Positions 16,186-24,523 of a stretch of 64,000 nucleotides of DNA are shown piece by piece (positions within the stretch are counted from its first letter, which is position 1; each line of letters starts with the position of its first letter). Where the stretch lies: positions 499,905 to 563,904 of the forward strand of contig NZ_SNYO01000004.1 of assembly GCF_004363095.1 (NCBI RefSeq), read 5' to 3'. The notes below the pieces were generated by a model. That model worked only from the letters and a program-made list of their open reading frames with translations, did not search any database and was not told the DNA's origin. The translations under genes were made by a program, and so were the position numbers. The stretch comes from Actinomycetospora succinea. GTDB taxonomy: Bacteria; Actinomycetota; Actinomycetes; Mycobacteriales; Pseudonocardiaceae.

Positions 16186-17420
16186 GCCTTCTCCAGCGGA
16201 GGAGCCAGCGGCTCGGCGGGCGCGTCGGCCAGCTCCTTCATCAGCCCCCGGCGGACCTTCGGCTGCTGCGAGAGCGCCACCGCGACGATCGTGAGCAGCA
16301 CCCACATCGTGATGCTGCTGAGCACGACGAAGATCGCGGGCAGGATGATGATGCCGGACCGCTGCGCCCACTCCTGCGCGGCGAAGATGCGGACGATCAG
16401 CATCAGGTTGACGACGTAGCCGAGCACGTAGGACACCGCGAAGACGATCGCGAACTGCTTGAGCGTGCCGTCCTTGCGCCGGCGCCAGATCGGCTCGTCG
16501 CGGATCGGCACGATCACCGAGGCGATGTTGCCGACGCCGAGCCACAGCACGATGAACGAGATCATCAGGGCGCACGCCCGCAGGAACGCCTCCCAGCTCC
16601 CGGCCCGCCAGGACAGCAGCGCGCTGATGACGAACCCGATGGGCGCCACCAGGCAGATCAGCGCCAGGTTCTTGGTGATCAGCAGGTGCCAGAGCCGGGC
16701 GCCGCTCTCCAGCGCGGCGCGCACCCGCATGCCGTCGAAGCTCATCGCGTTGAGGCAGACCGCGCCACCCATGACCACCGAGACGGTCCACAGCCCCAGG
16801 TAGGGCAGGTAATGCGCCTTCGTGTCCCACTGGAACAGACGGATGACGCCGAGGTAGAGCAGCCCGAGCGCCAGGCTGATCGCGAGGCTCTGGAGCAGCG
16901 TGCGCGGCTTGCGGGTGAGCATGTAGCCGATCTCGCCGCGCAGGCCGTGGGCGAGCGCCGGGCCGTGACGCCCGACCGCGGTGCGCCCGGACAGCACGGC
17001 GTGGCCGTCGATCGAGGCGGCCCCGGGCTCGGACTCGCCGGCGTCCAGACGTGCGAGGCGGGCGTCGAGCACGGCCAGGTGCGCCTCGATCAGGGCGAGC
17101 CGGGCCACGGTGACGGCGGCCGCGGCGTCGCCCTCCGCCCGCGCGGCCTCGGCGTGGGTGACGGGCGAGTCCGGTGCGGCGTCGACGGTGTCCTCGAGCA
17201 GCGCCGAGCGCACCCGGATCCGCCGCTCGTCGCTGCCCGGGCCGAGGGGCTCGCGGCGCTCCGCGGCCCGCTGGTCGTCGAGGGCGCGCCGGACGTGGCG
17301 CCGCAGGTTCTCGACGTCCCCGCGGTCCTTCCACTTCGAGGCCAGCGCCTCGCGCTCGGCCGCGCCGGCGCGCTCGACGAGTTCGGTGAGGTCATCGACG
17401 GCGGACACGGTGCCGACCAT
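16170..17420 (-). CDS. Multispanning membrane protein with soluble N-terminal helical region
   Basis: A 416-residue protein I do not recognise. Residues 1 to about 150 are charged, Ala-rich and probably helical. Then come about six membrane spans (for example LLQSLAISLALGLLYLGVI, LTVSVVMGG, LICLVAPIGFVISALL, MISFIVLWLGVGNIASVIV and IILPAIFVVLSSITMW). The layout resembles ABC-2-type permeases, and IASVIVPIRDEPIWRRRKDG is a distinctive cytoplasmic loop. No ATPase gene is adjacent. Overlaps the cupin stop by 16 bp. Confidence 0.75.
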   Translation of the reverse strand: MVGTVSAVDDLTELVERAGAAEREALASKWKDRGDVENLRRHVRRALDDQRAAERREPLGPGSDERRIRVRSALLEDTVDAAPDSPVTHAEAARAEGDAAAAVTVARLALIEAHLAVLDARLARLDAGESEPGAASIDGHAVLSGRTAVGRHGPALAHGLRGEIGYMLTRKPRTLLQSLAISLALGLLYLGVIRLFQWDTKAHYLPYLGLWTVSVVMGGAVCLNAMSFDGMRVRAALESGARLWHLLITKNLALICLVAPIGFVISALLSWRAGSWEAFLRACALMISFIVLWLGVGNIASVIVPIRDEPIWRRRKDGTLKQFAIVFAVSYVLGYVVNLMLIVRIFAAQEWAQRSGIIILPAIFVVLSSITMWVLLTIVAVALSQQPKVRRGLMKELADAPAEPLAPPLEKAQNTT

Positions 17421-17468
17421 CGCAGGCCGGGACCCGCGCGCACATCATCCCGAGCGGGTGAAGGTCGG

Positions 17469-18134
17469 TCAGGTGCCGAGCTCGGCGCGCAGCTCCTGCC
17501 CGACGCGGCGCAGGTGGTGCTCGCCGGCCACGACGCGGCGTCGCGCGAACGGGCCGGGGCAGAACGGCTCGTCGTCGCGCAGCAGCTGGGCGGCCCGCTC
17601 GGCGAGCCACGGCGGCTCGAGCAGCTCCAGCGACCCGGTCACCGCCTCGCCCCACACCAGGCCGAGGCGTTCCGCCGACGCCGCGGCCAGGCGGTCGCGG
17701 TGGTCGGGGAACAGGTCGGAGTCGGCGCGGGCCTGCAGCAGGTCGAGGTCGATCGGGGCTCGGCGCCCGTCGGCGAGGGCGACCGCGGTGCCGCCGACGT
17801 AGACGTGCAGGTGCGGGCGGACGCCGTTGACGCGGGGCACGCGCTCCTCGACGACGTGGGCGAGGGCCAGCCGCGCAGGCTCCGGGCCGTCGGGCCCGTC
17901 GACGAACCCGACGGTCGCCTGGACCGCCTGCGCCGTGGTCGAGGCCTCGTTCTGGTGCAGCTTCCGGAGCACCGCGACGTCACCCGCGTGGCCGGTCGAC
18001 TCGAGCATCGTCATGTAGATCGCGAGCGAGAGCGGGACCGGCACCACCAGGTCGATGGCGTCCTCGGGCGGGAAGCCCGTGACCAGGTCGAACAGCCGGT
18101 CGGGACGCACCGGTGCGTCGGACGTCGACACCAT
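17469..18134 (-). CDS. Stand-alone TrwC/MobF relaxase-like domain protein, catalytic parts missing
   Basis: A 221-residue protein whose order of motifs resembles the TrwC relaxase core. IDLVVPVPLSLAIYM sits where relaxases have DLTFSAPKSVS, and RPHLHVYVGGTAVA where they have the metal-binding DPHLHTHVVVANL. It continues with DGRRAPIDLDLLQA and AERLGLVWG, as in relaxase LDARALY and RLGVEW. Two of three His ligands remain (HLHVY). The N-terminal catalytic Tyr region and any helicase domain are absent. ATG 18134 has a GGGGGTGG site; ATG 18164 is an alternative. No conjugation genes are nearby. The resemblance is by eye and function is unknown. Confidence 0.7.
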   Translation of the reverse strand: MVSTSDAPVRPDRLFDLVTGFPPEDAIDLVVPVPLSLAIYMTMLESTGHAGDVAVLRKLHQNEASTTAQAVQATVGFVDGPDGPEPARLALAHVVEERVPRVNGVRPHLHVYVGGTAVALADGRRAPIDLDLLQARADSDLFPDHRDRLAAASAERLGLVWGEAVTGSLELLEPPWLAERAAQLLRDDEPFCPGPFARRRVVAGEHHLRRVGQELRAELGT

Positions 18135-18220
18135 GTGCGGACCACCCCCGACCGTGACCGCCATCACGGTACGGGGACTCCGGCGATCCGGCCTGTTGAA
18201 CGGTTGCCCACGGCCGGCTG

Positions 18221-18670
18221 CTACAGCTCCTTCTCCCCGAAGAACACGGCGATGTGGTTGCCGTTGTACGGCGGGATCGGGCGGTACCCGGCGTCGGCGA
18301 ACAGTGCCCGGCTGTGCCGTTGCTCGGCACCGGCGTCGAGCCGGACACGCCGGTAGCCCAGCGAGCGCGCGGCGTCCTCGAGCGCGGCGAGCAGCGCGCG
18401 CCCGACGCCGCGGGAGCGGGCGTGCGGGACGACGTACATCCGCTTGATCTCGCACACGCCGTCGTCCAGGGGCCGCAGCCCGCCGATCGCCACTGGCCGT
18501 CCCGCGGAGTAGCCCACCAGGAACCGCCCCCGCGGCGGCGCCATCTCCTCGGGCGTCGTCACCGACCCCGGGCGCGCGGCGCGCCCGGGGTACTGGGTGT
18601 CGAGGAGCGCGTTGAGCTCGGCCAGCAGCTCCCGGCCGGGCGAGGCGTCGGCGCGCTCGGTGGTGAACAC
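18221..18670 (-). CDS. GNAT-family N-acetyltransferase
   Basis: A 149-residue GCN5-related acetyltransferase. It has GRFLVGYSAGRPVAIGGLRPL, the core strand EIKRMYVVPHARSRGVGRALL with the acetyl-CoA pyrophosphate loop R-S-R-G-V-G, and YRRVRLDAGAEQRHSRALFADAGY. GTG 18670 begins 11 bp after the stop of the MetE-like gene, so they probably share a transcript. Acceptor unknown; the family acetylates small amines, amino acids or proteins. Confidence 0.9.
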   Translation of the reverse strand: MFTTERADASPGRELLAELNALLDTQYPGRAARPGSVTTPEEMAPPRGRFLVGYSAGRPVAIGGLRPLDDGVCEIKRMYVVPHARSRGVGRALLAALEDAARSLGYRRVRLDAGAEQRHSRALFADAGYRPIPPYNGNHIAVFFGEKEL

Positions 18671-18681
18671 GAGGGTCAGGG

Positions 18682-19854
18682 TCAGGAGACCCCCAGCCGT
18701 TCCGCGGCCATCCGCGTCCCCGCGACCCGGTTGGTGATCTTCTGGAACGCCACCTCGCGGGCGAAGTCCGGCGAGCCGTGGTTGGGCTTCTCGTCGATCG
18801 AGAAGGGCGAGAACCCGCAGTCGTCGGTGGACCCGATCTGCTGACGGTCGATGAAGTCCGCCGCCCGCACGAGCCGGTCGGCGACCTCGGCGGCGCTCTC
18901 GACCCGCGGGTTGCCCGGGTTGATCACGCCCAGGTAGGCCATCTGCGTCACGCCGTCCGCGTCGGTGCGCAGGTGCCGGCCGATGGATTCGTAGACCGGG
19001 TCCTTCTCCCGCTCGCTGGCGAGCTGGATGAGGAAGTAACCGGCGTTGATCTTGAACATCTCGGGCAGCAGGTTGTTGTAGGGCACGTCCGCCGAGTGCA
19101 CCGAGTCGCGGTCGCCGCCGGGGCAGGTGTGGATGCCGATCCGGGTGCGCTCCTCCGCGGTGAACCGGGCCATCACGCCGTTGATCAGCTCGATGAAGTG
19201 GGGCAGCAGGCCGGCGCCGGTCCAGGGGTTGCGGGGGTCCTCGCGGGTCGCGAGCCGGCCCTCGGTGAAGTCCACCGACACCCGCGCGGCGCCGGCGTCG
19301 AACGCGAGGCGGATGTCCTTCTCGCACTCGTCGATCAGCTTCGCCTCGAAGTCCTCGCGGCTGTAGCCGTCTACCGGGTCCCTGAGGGGGTAGAGCAGGG
19401 CGAGCATCGACGGCGCGATGACCGCCTGCTTCATCGGCGTGGTCGCCTTGGGGATCGACTTCTTCAGCGAGTCGGCCGCGTAGTTGACGTACTCGAACGG
19501 GCCCTTCACGAGCTTCGGCAGCTGGCGCCCGTGCCCGTCGGCGAAGATCGCGAAGAACTGGCCGCCCGGCCCGAGCGATGGCGCGAGGCCGGTGCCGGCG
19601 AGGGTGTCGGTGATCGGGTAGGTCGCGAACGACGACCACCGCTGCTCGCCGTCGGAGATGATCGGCGCGCCCGTCGCCTCGTAGCGGGCGAGGGTGTCGT
19701 CGACGGCGGCCTCCTGCTCGACCTCGAGCGCCGCCTTGTCGATCTTCCCCTCGTCGTACGCGGCGTAGGCCTGCTGCAGCTTCTCGGGTCTCGGCATCGA
19801 TCCCACCGGTTCGGTCGGGATCCCGGTGGCGGTACGCGGGTCGTAGGTGGTCAC
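18682..19854 (-). CDS. MetE-core (cobalamin-independent methionine synthase C-terminal-like) protein
   Basis: A 390-residue protein covering only the catalytic zinc domain of MetE, about half the length of the full enzyme. GIHTCPGGDR supplies the HxC zinc pair and STDDCGFSPF the later Cys. SDGEQRWSSF and SVDFTEGRLA are family-like substrate-loop segments. Such single-domain proteins transfer a methyl group from or to thiols using donors other than polyglutamylated folate. A clear promoter lies 35 bp upstream of its transcription start region. It is likely the first gene of an operon with the GNAT gene. Confidence 0.87.
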   Translation of the reverse strand: MTTYDPRTATGIPTEPVGSMPRPEKLQQAYAAYDEGKIDKAALEVEQEAAVDDTLARYEATGAPIISDGEQRWSSFATYPITDTLAGTGLAPSLGPGGQFFAIFADGHGRQLPKLVKGPFEYVNYAADSLKKSIPKATTPMKQAVIAPSMLALLYPLRDPVDGYSREDFEAKLIDECEKDIRLAFDAGAARVSVDFTEGRLATREDPRNPWTGAGLLPHFIELINGVMARFTAEERTRIGIHTCPGGDRDSVHSADVPYNNLLPEMFKINAGYFLIQLASEREKDPVYESIGRHLRTDADGVTQMAYLGVINPGNPRVESAAEVADRLVRAADFIDRQQIGSTDDCGFSPFSIDEKPNHGSPDFAREVAFQKITNRVAGTRMAAERLGVS

Positions 19855-19895
19855 GGCGGTGCTCCAGTGGTCGACGACGCGGGGAGCCGTCGCCG

Positions 19896-19924
19896 AACCT
19901 AGGATGTGACCCCGATCACGTCAA
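19896..19924 (-). promoter_or_regulatory. Sigma-70-type promoter with Crp/GlxR-like site in the spacer
   Basis: Reading the minus strand, TTGACG (19924-19919) and TAGGTT (19901-19896) are separated by exactly 17 bp. They point at the MetE-like gene whose ATG is at 19854. Within the spacer, 19905-19920 reads TGTGA-N6-TCACG, nine of ten positions of the Crp-family consensus TGTGA-N6-TCACA. A factor bound there would sit on RNA polymerase DNA contacts, so repression is likely. Confidence 0.65.
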
Positions 19925-19985
19925 CGAGCCCGGCTCATCCTCGACGGGTGGGGACCCGGAGCGCGCCGGTGGCTAGAACCGACGC

Positions 19986-20258
19986 GTGTGCCTGCTCATC
20001 CTGCTGCTGATCCTCGGGCCCCGCGCCGTCATCGTCGTCTGGTGGCTGCTCGCTCCCGTCACGTGGAGCGTGGCGTTCGGCGGGACGCTGCTGCTGCCGA
20101 TCCTCGGCTTCCTGATCCTGCCGTGGACGACGTTGATGTACGTGCTCGTGGCGCCGGGCGGCGTCGTCGGGGTCGACTTCCTGTGGCTCGCGCTGGCGCT
20201 GTTCGCCGACATCGCGAGCCACGCCGGCGGCAACGTCTACCGTCGCCGCCGGGCGTGA
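19986..20258 (+). CDS. Small hydrophobic membrane protein
   Basis: A 90-residue protein with three probable membrane helices: LLILLLILGPRAVIVVWWLLAPV, GTLLLPILGFLILPWTTLMYVLVA and DFLWLALALFADIASH. A short basic tail (YRRRRA) follows. Its alternation and length match small actinobacterial membrane proteins of unknown role. The GTG start follows a gene-free 130-bp region. Codon usage looks genuine (strong third-position G/C). Confidence 0.75.
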   Translation: MCLLILLLILGPRAVIVVWWLLAPVTWSVAFGGTLLLPILGFLILPWTTLMYVLVAPGGVVGVDFLWLALALFADIASHAGGNVYRRRRA

Positions 20259-20270
20259 CCCGCGGACCGG

Positions 20271-20423
20271 TCACTTCCCGCTGCGCTGCTTGACCTCGCC
20301 GGCGGCCATGTCCTTCTTGCCGCTGTACTCGAGCTTCTTGTTGCCCGTGGCCTGCCCGGTGACCTCCTTGGCCTTCCCCTTCACCTGCTGCGTCCGGTTC
20401 TTGGCGGTCTTGTCGACACTCAT
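20271..20423 (-). CDS. CsbD-family stress protein (short)
   Basis: A 50-residue, highly charged, Lys/Gly/Gln-rich protein: QQVKGKAKEVTGQATGN is the CsbD hallmark. These small disordered proteins are induced by general stress in many bacteria; the biochemical function is not known. ATG 20423 is used. Convergent with the small membrane protein gene (12-bp gap). Confidence 0.85.
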   Translation of the reverse strand: MSVDKTAKNRTQQVKGKAKEVTGQATGNKKLEYSGKKDMAAGEVKQRSGK

Positions 20424-20460
20424 GTGATCGAGATTCCCCGGTCGTGCACGACCAGTCGTC

Positions 20461-20486
20461 CGCAACCGGTAAAGGGGCCGGTTGCG
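20461..20486 (-). terminator. Hairpin after the lactonase-like MBL gene
   Basis: CGCAACCGG (20461-20469) and CCGGTTGCG (20478-20486) form a perfect 9-bp stem with an 8-nt loop, 27 bp beyond the stop of the minus-strand MBL gene. On the transcribed strand the loop reads CCCCTTTA. A good factor-independent terminator candidate, separating that gene from the CsbD gene. Confidence 0.6.
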
Positions 20487-20513
20487 CTGCGAGAAGACTC
20501 CGTCCGGACGCGG

Positions 20514-21392
20514 TCAGGACTCCGGGCGCCGGGACGTGTCCCACGCGGCGACGTGCACCTCGGCCACCTCGTTCGGGCCGACCTTCCAGCTGGGGTGGCG
20601 GGCGAACAGGAGCGTGTCGTGCCCCGGGACGATGCGGTCGAGGTCGCCGCCGAGGTGGCGGTGGATCTCGCCGTAGGTCATGAGCATCGAGTACGTGTTG
20701 CCGTTGGTGTAGCCGCTCGGCCACATCTCCTCGACGTTCGAGTACCACATCACCGCGTCGCCGGCGACGACGTAGCGCCCGCCCGAGGTGTCCACCGAGA
20801 TCCACTGCGTGCCGAACGTGTGGCCGTCCTTCGACAGGTGCCCGCGGATGCCGGGAGCGAGCTCCTCGTCGTCGCCGACGAACAGCAGGCGGTGGTCGCG
20901 GGCGAGCTCGCCGAAGACGCGGGCGTCGTCGCGGTCGAACGACGAGGTGATCCAGCTCTCCTCGCCGAGCGGCGTGTAGAGGTCGGGCAGGGCCAGGGCC
21001 TTGAGCCAGCCCTGGTACTCGTCCCACTGCACGTGGACCTCGGCGTTCGGGAACGCCCCGACGTTGTTGGCGTGGTCGAAGTGCATGTGCGTCAGGAAGA
21101 TCTTCTCGATCTCCGCGGGGCGCACGCCGACCTTGCCCAGCACCGTCTCCGGCGGCTCCCAGTCGTAGAAGCCGAACCGGTGGATCCACTTGTCGGCGTG
21201 GAACCCGGCGTCGACCAGGTAGTGGTGGACGGTGCCGCCGTCGACCCGCCCGCTGACCAGCACGTAGATCATCGGCGACGCGGACACGCCCTCGCCGCTG
21301 TGGATCGGGACGCCGCCGAAGAACTCGCGCGGCAGGTCGACGTGCGAGAAGCACAGCGGGCGGATCGAGTAGTCGGGCAGTGACTCGGACAT
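20514..21392 (-). CDS. MBL-fold metallohydrolase, N-acyl homoserine lactonase-like
   Basis: A 292-residue metallo-beta-lactamase-fold enzyme. The metal motif is THMHFDHANN (His102, His104, Asp106, His107), with later ligands in GRYVVAGDAVM and IVPGHD. Overall layout and the single domain resemble AHL lactonases and related quorum-quenching lactonases, which open lactone rings. Without a close alignment, a different lactone or ester substrate is equally possible. ATG 21392 is chosen. Confidence 0.85.
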   Translation of the reverse strand: MSESLPDYSIRPLCFSHVDLPREFFGGVPIHSGEGVSASPMIYVLVSGRVDGGTVHHYLVDAGFHADKWIHRFGFYDWEPPETVLGKVGVRPAEIEKIFLTHMHFDHANNVGAFPNAEVHVQWDEYQGWLKALALPDLYTPLGEESWITSSFDRDDARVFGELARDHRLLFVGDDEELAPGIRGHLSKDGHTFGTQWISVDTSGGRYVVAGDAVMWYSNVEEMWPSGYTNGNTYSMLMTYGEIHRHLGGDLDRIVPGHDTLLFARHPSWKVGPNEVAEVHVAAWDTSRRPES

Positions 21393-21501
21393 GGGGCGGC
21401 CTCCAACGACGCGGACGCCCCCCGTCCCGGTCCGGATCGCAGCGCGCACCGGTGTCGACGGTCCAGAGCGGTGTCCGACGGTGCTGGACACCGGGACCGG
21501 C

Positions 21502-22383
21502 TCACGCCGCGACGGTCGGCTCCCGGTCCGGGGCGCGGCGCGAGAGCAGGTAGCCCACCCCGGCGGCGAGCGGGAACATGATCACGCCGTAGACCGCCGC
21601 CGGCACCGCGAGCCGCTCGTCGCCGAGCACGGTCAGCGCCACCGCGATCGCGAGCGTGCTGTTGTGGATGCCGATCTCGAAAGCCGACGCCACCGACTGC
21701 CGGTGACCGACGCGGAACAGGCGCGGCACGAGGAACCCGGCGCCCAGGCTGACGAGGCAGAACAGCGTGGTGACCAGGCCGACGTCGGCCAGGTACGTCC
21801 CGAGGTTCTCGCGCTCGGCGAGCAGCGCGCCGGCGATCACGAGGACGAGGACGACCGCGGAGAGGATGCGTACCGGGCGCTCGGCGCGCTCCGCCCACGC
21901 CGGCGCCAGGCGCCGCACGAGCATGCCGAGCGCGACCGGCACCAGGACGATCGCGAACACCTGAAGGATCTTGTCGAACTGCAGGCCGACGGACGCGTCG
22001 ACCGGCGGCGCGAACCACCCGACGGCCAGCGTGACGACCAGCGGCAGCGTCACCACGGCGAGCACCGAGTTCACGGCCGTGAGCGTGATGTTCAGGGCGA
22101 CGTCGCCGCGGAAGAGGTGGCTGAACAGGTTCGCCGTGGTGCCGCCGGGGGAGGCGGCCAGCAGCATCATGCCGACCGCGAGGACCGGGCTGAGGCCGAA
22201 GGCCACGACCAGCGCGAAGCAGATCGCCGGGAGCAGCAGGATCTGCGTCGCGAGCGCGACCCCGACGGCCCGGGGCTCCTTCGCGATCCGCCCGAAGTCG
22301 CCGACGGTCAGCGAGAGCCCGAGCCCGAACATCACGACAGCCAGGGCGAGGGGCAGGCCGACGGTGGTCAACGCGGTGTCCAT
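21502..22383 (-). CDS. Bile acid:sodium symporter (BASS) family transporter
   Basis: A 293-residue membrane protein with about nine to ten spans. The BASS core motif MLLAASPGGTTANLFSHLFRGDVALN is present, as is GIHNSTLAIAVALTVLG, both lining the ligand and sodium sites. Such transporters import organic anions with sodium. ATG 22383 has a strong GGGGAGGG site; ATG 22419 would add 12 residues but has none. Lies 84 bp downstream of the SDR on the same strand. Confidence 0.9.
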   Translation of the reverse strand: MDTALTTVGLPLALAVVMFGLGLSLTVGDFGRIAKEPRAVGVALATQILLLPAICFALVVAFGLSPVLAVGMMLLAASPGGTTANLFSHLFRGDVALNITLTAVNSVLAVVTLPLVVTLAVGWFAPPVDASVGLQFDKILQVFAIVLVPVALGMLVRRLAPAWAERAERPVRILSAVVLVLVIAGALLAERENLGTYLADVGLVTTLFCLVSLGAGFLVPRLFRVGHRQSVASAFEIGIHNSTLAIAVALTVLGDERLAVPAAVYGVIMFPLAAGVGYLLSRRAPDREPTVAA

Positions 22384-22467
22384 CGGCCCTCCCCGGGCGC
22401 CGGCGGCGGATGTGGTCATGGTCGGACAGAATCGACCATCCGGACAAGCCTCGCCGGGAGCGGACGC

Positions 22468-23436
22468 CTACGTGGTCGGCGGACCCGCCGGCACCGGGGA
22501 CGACAGCGAGAGCCCGGTGAGCTCCTCGGAGACCTCCCACACGCGGCGGGCCTCCTCGGCGCTGCGCAGCGGGGCGTACAGCTTCTGCTCGGCCGGCGGG
22601 CCGCCGAGGTTCCCGAGACCGCCCGGCCCGTAGAACCGCCCGCCCCGGGCGTCCGGGCTGGTCGCGGCGTAGAGGGCGGGCAGCCCCGCGGACTCGGCCG
22701 TCCCGACCAGGACGCCGCGCGCGGCCATCGCGCCGATTATGCGCCGGCCCAGGGTGGGCTGCTCGCGGCCGAGCTCGGCGCGGGCGGAGAGCAGGTTCGT
22801 CGGGGCGACGCCCGGGTGGGAGATGTTGCTGGTGATGCCCCAGCCGCCGGCCTGGCTGCGCCGCTCGAGCTCGAGACCGAAGAGCCCGAACGCGATCTTC
22901 GACTGGGCGTAGGCGCGCATGCCGTCGTAGGAGCGCTCCCAGCCCAGGTCGTCCCAGTGGATGGTGCCGCTGCGCGCGGCGATGCTGACCTGGGACGTCA
23001 CGCGGGCGCGGCCGGCGCGCAGCAGCGGCATCAGGTGGGCCACCAGGGCGACGTGGCCGAGGTGGTTGGTGCCGAACTGCACCTCGAACCCGTCGGCGGT
23101 CGTCTGCCGGTCCGGCGGGGTCATGACGCCGGCGTTATTGACCAGGATGTGGATCGGCCGGTTCTCCTCGCGCAGGGTCGCGCCGAGCGCGGCGACGGAC
23201 GCCAGCGAGGACAGGTCGAGCGCGCGGAGCGACACGGTCGCCTGCGGGGCGCGCTCGCGGATCCACGCGAGCGCGGCCTGGCCCTTCTGCGGGTTGCGCA
23301 CCGGCAGGACGACCTCCGCGCCGGCCTGCGCGAGCCTCGTCGCGATGCCGAGTCCGATGCCGTCGCTCGCTCCGGTGACGACGGCGCGCTGCGGCGCCAG
23401 ACCGGGGATCGTGATGTCGGGACGGGTGCGGGGCAT
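22468..23436 (-). CDS. SDR-family oxidoreductase
   Basis: A 322-residue SDR of the extended retinol-dehydrogenase/WWOX-like type. The cofactor motif is [13 protein letters not shown], the NNAG motif is [12 protein letters not shown], the catalytic Ser is in QVSIAARSG and the catalytic YxxxK is YAQSK. It diverges from an XRE regulator, a pairing often seen in actinobacteria where the regulator controls the dehydrogenase. ATG 23436 is chosen. Confidence 0.92.
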   Translation of the reverse strand: MPRTRPDITIPGLAPQRAVVTGASDGIGLGIATRLAQAGAEVVLPVRNPQKGQAALAWIRERAPQATVSLRALDLSSLASVAALGATLREENRPIHILVNNAGVMTPPDRQTTADGFEVQFGTNHLGHVALVAHLMPLLRAGRARVTSQVSIAARSGTIHWDDLGWERSYDGMRAYAQSKIAFGLFGLELERRSQAGGWGITSNISHPGVAPTNLLSARAELGREQPTLGRRIIGAMAARGVLVGTAESAGLPALYAATSPDARGGRFYGPGGLGNLGGPPAEQKLYAPLRSAEEARRVWEVSEELTGLSLSSPVPAGPPTT

Positions 23437-23497
23437 GTCGGTGGTCCTCTCGTGACCGGGGTGCGTGTCACCAAGCGTCGGCCGTCGCGGGGACGCC

Positions 23498-23559
23498 AAC
23501 CACGGCCTGCCGATCCGTGGCTCACGGGTCCGTGACGGGGGGATCGACGGGCCGTGGTT
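23498..23559. promoter_or_regulatory. Nested 62-bp dyad between SDR and XRE genes
   Basis: Outer arms of 19 bases (23498-23516 and 23541-23559) match at 17 of 19 positions as an inverted repeat. A smaller perfect dyad, TCACGG-GT-CCGTGA (23522-23535), shares exactly the same axis (23528.5). The structure fills the divergent promoter region and most likely is an operator for the adjacent XRE protein. Confidence 0.55.
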
Positions 23560-23607
23560 ACGGGGCGGGGTCGCCGGTAGGAACGGGGTCGGCACCGAGG
23601 AGAGGGC

Positions 23608-24453
23608 GTGGCGATGATCGACCGAGCCGGGCTGGCGGGGTTCCTGCGGCGTCGCCGGGAGTCGCTGCAACCGGACGACGTCGGGCTCCCGCGCGGGCAG
23701 CGCCGCCGGACCGCGGGGCTGCGCCGGGAGGAGGTCGCGGCGCTGTGCCACATGTCGACCGACTACTACTCCCGCCTCGAGCGTGAGCGCGGGCCGCAGC
23801 CGTCGGAGCAGATGATCGCCGCGATCGCGCAGGGGCTGCACCTGTCGCTCGACGAGCGCGACCACCTGTTCCGGCTCGCCGGGCACCACCCGCCCCTGCG
23901 CGGCGGGGTCGCCGAGCACGTCAGCCCCGGCATGCTCCGGGTGCTCGACCGCCTCGACGACACCCCCGCCGAGATCGTCACCGAGCTCGGCGAGACGCTG
24001 CGCCAGACCCGGCTCGGCGTCGCCCTGACCGGCGACACGACCAGCTTCACCGGGCCGTTCCGCAGCATCAGCTACCGGTGGTTCGCCGACCCCTCGTCCC
24101 GTGCGCTCTACGCGCCCGAGGACCACGACTTCCTGTCGCGGATGTGGGCGTCGGGACTGCGCGAGGTGCTCGGACGACGGGGCCGGGACTCCCGCGCGGC
24201 GTACCTCGCGGACCTCCTGCTCGCCGACAGCGAGGAGTTCCGCGCCGTCTGGGACGAGCACGAGGTCGGCCTCCGCCCGCAGGGCGTCAAGCACTTCGTC
24301 CACCCCGAGCTCGGGCGCCTGGACCTGACCTGCCAGACGCTGCTCGACCCGGAGCAGTCGCACGCGCTGCTGGTCTACACGGCCGCGCCGGGCAGCGAGA
24401 GCCACGAGAAGCTCCAGCTGCTGTCGGTGATCGGCGCGCAGGCGCTGACCTGA
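23608..24453 (+). CDS. XRE-family regulator with MmyB-like ligand-binding domain
   Basis: A 281-residue protein. Residues about 8-75 form a helix-turn-helix ([36 protein letters not shown]), an arrangement typical of the MmyB group. The remainder matches the PAS-like MmyB ligand-binding domain ([40 protein letters not shown]), which binds fatty acid-like ligands in relatives. GTG 23608; ATG 23614 is an alternative. Divergent from the SDR gene, probably its repressor. Confidence 0.93.
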   Translation: MAMIDRAGLAGFLRRRRESLQPDDVGLPRGQRRRTAGLRREEVAALCHMSTDYYSRLERERGPQPSEQMIAAIAQGLHLSLDERDHLFRLAGHHPPLRGGVAEHVSPGMLRVLDRLDDTPAEIVTELGETLRQTRLGVALTGDTTSFTGPFRSISYRWFADPSSRALYAPEDHDFLSRMWASGLREVLGRRGRDSRAAYLADLLLADSEEFRAVWDEHEVGLRPQGVKHFVHPELGRLDLTCQTLLDPEQSHALLVYTAAPGSESHEKLQLLSVIGAQALT

Positions 24454-24494
24454 GGTCCGGGGCTCGCCCGTCGCGGGAGGCGAGCTCTTTCACG

Positions 24495-24521
24495 GGAACG
24501 CTTCGGTTTCCGAAGCGTTCC
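24495..24521. terminator. Bidirectional hairpin terminator between XRE and DUF222/HNH genes
   Basis: A perfect 12-bp stem, GGAACGCTTCGG (24495-24506) with CCGAAGCGTTCC (24510-24521), closed by a TTT loop. It lies 41 bp after the XRE stop and 2 bp beyond the stop of the convergent HNH gene. Transcripts from either side would form the same stable hairpin. Confidence 0.85.
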
Positions 24522-24523
24522 GC

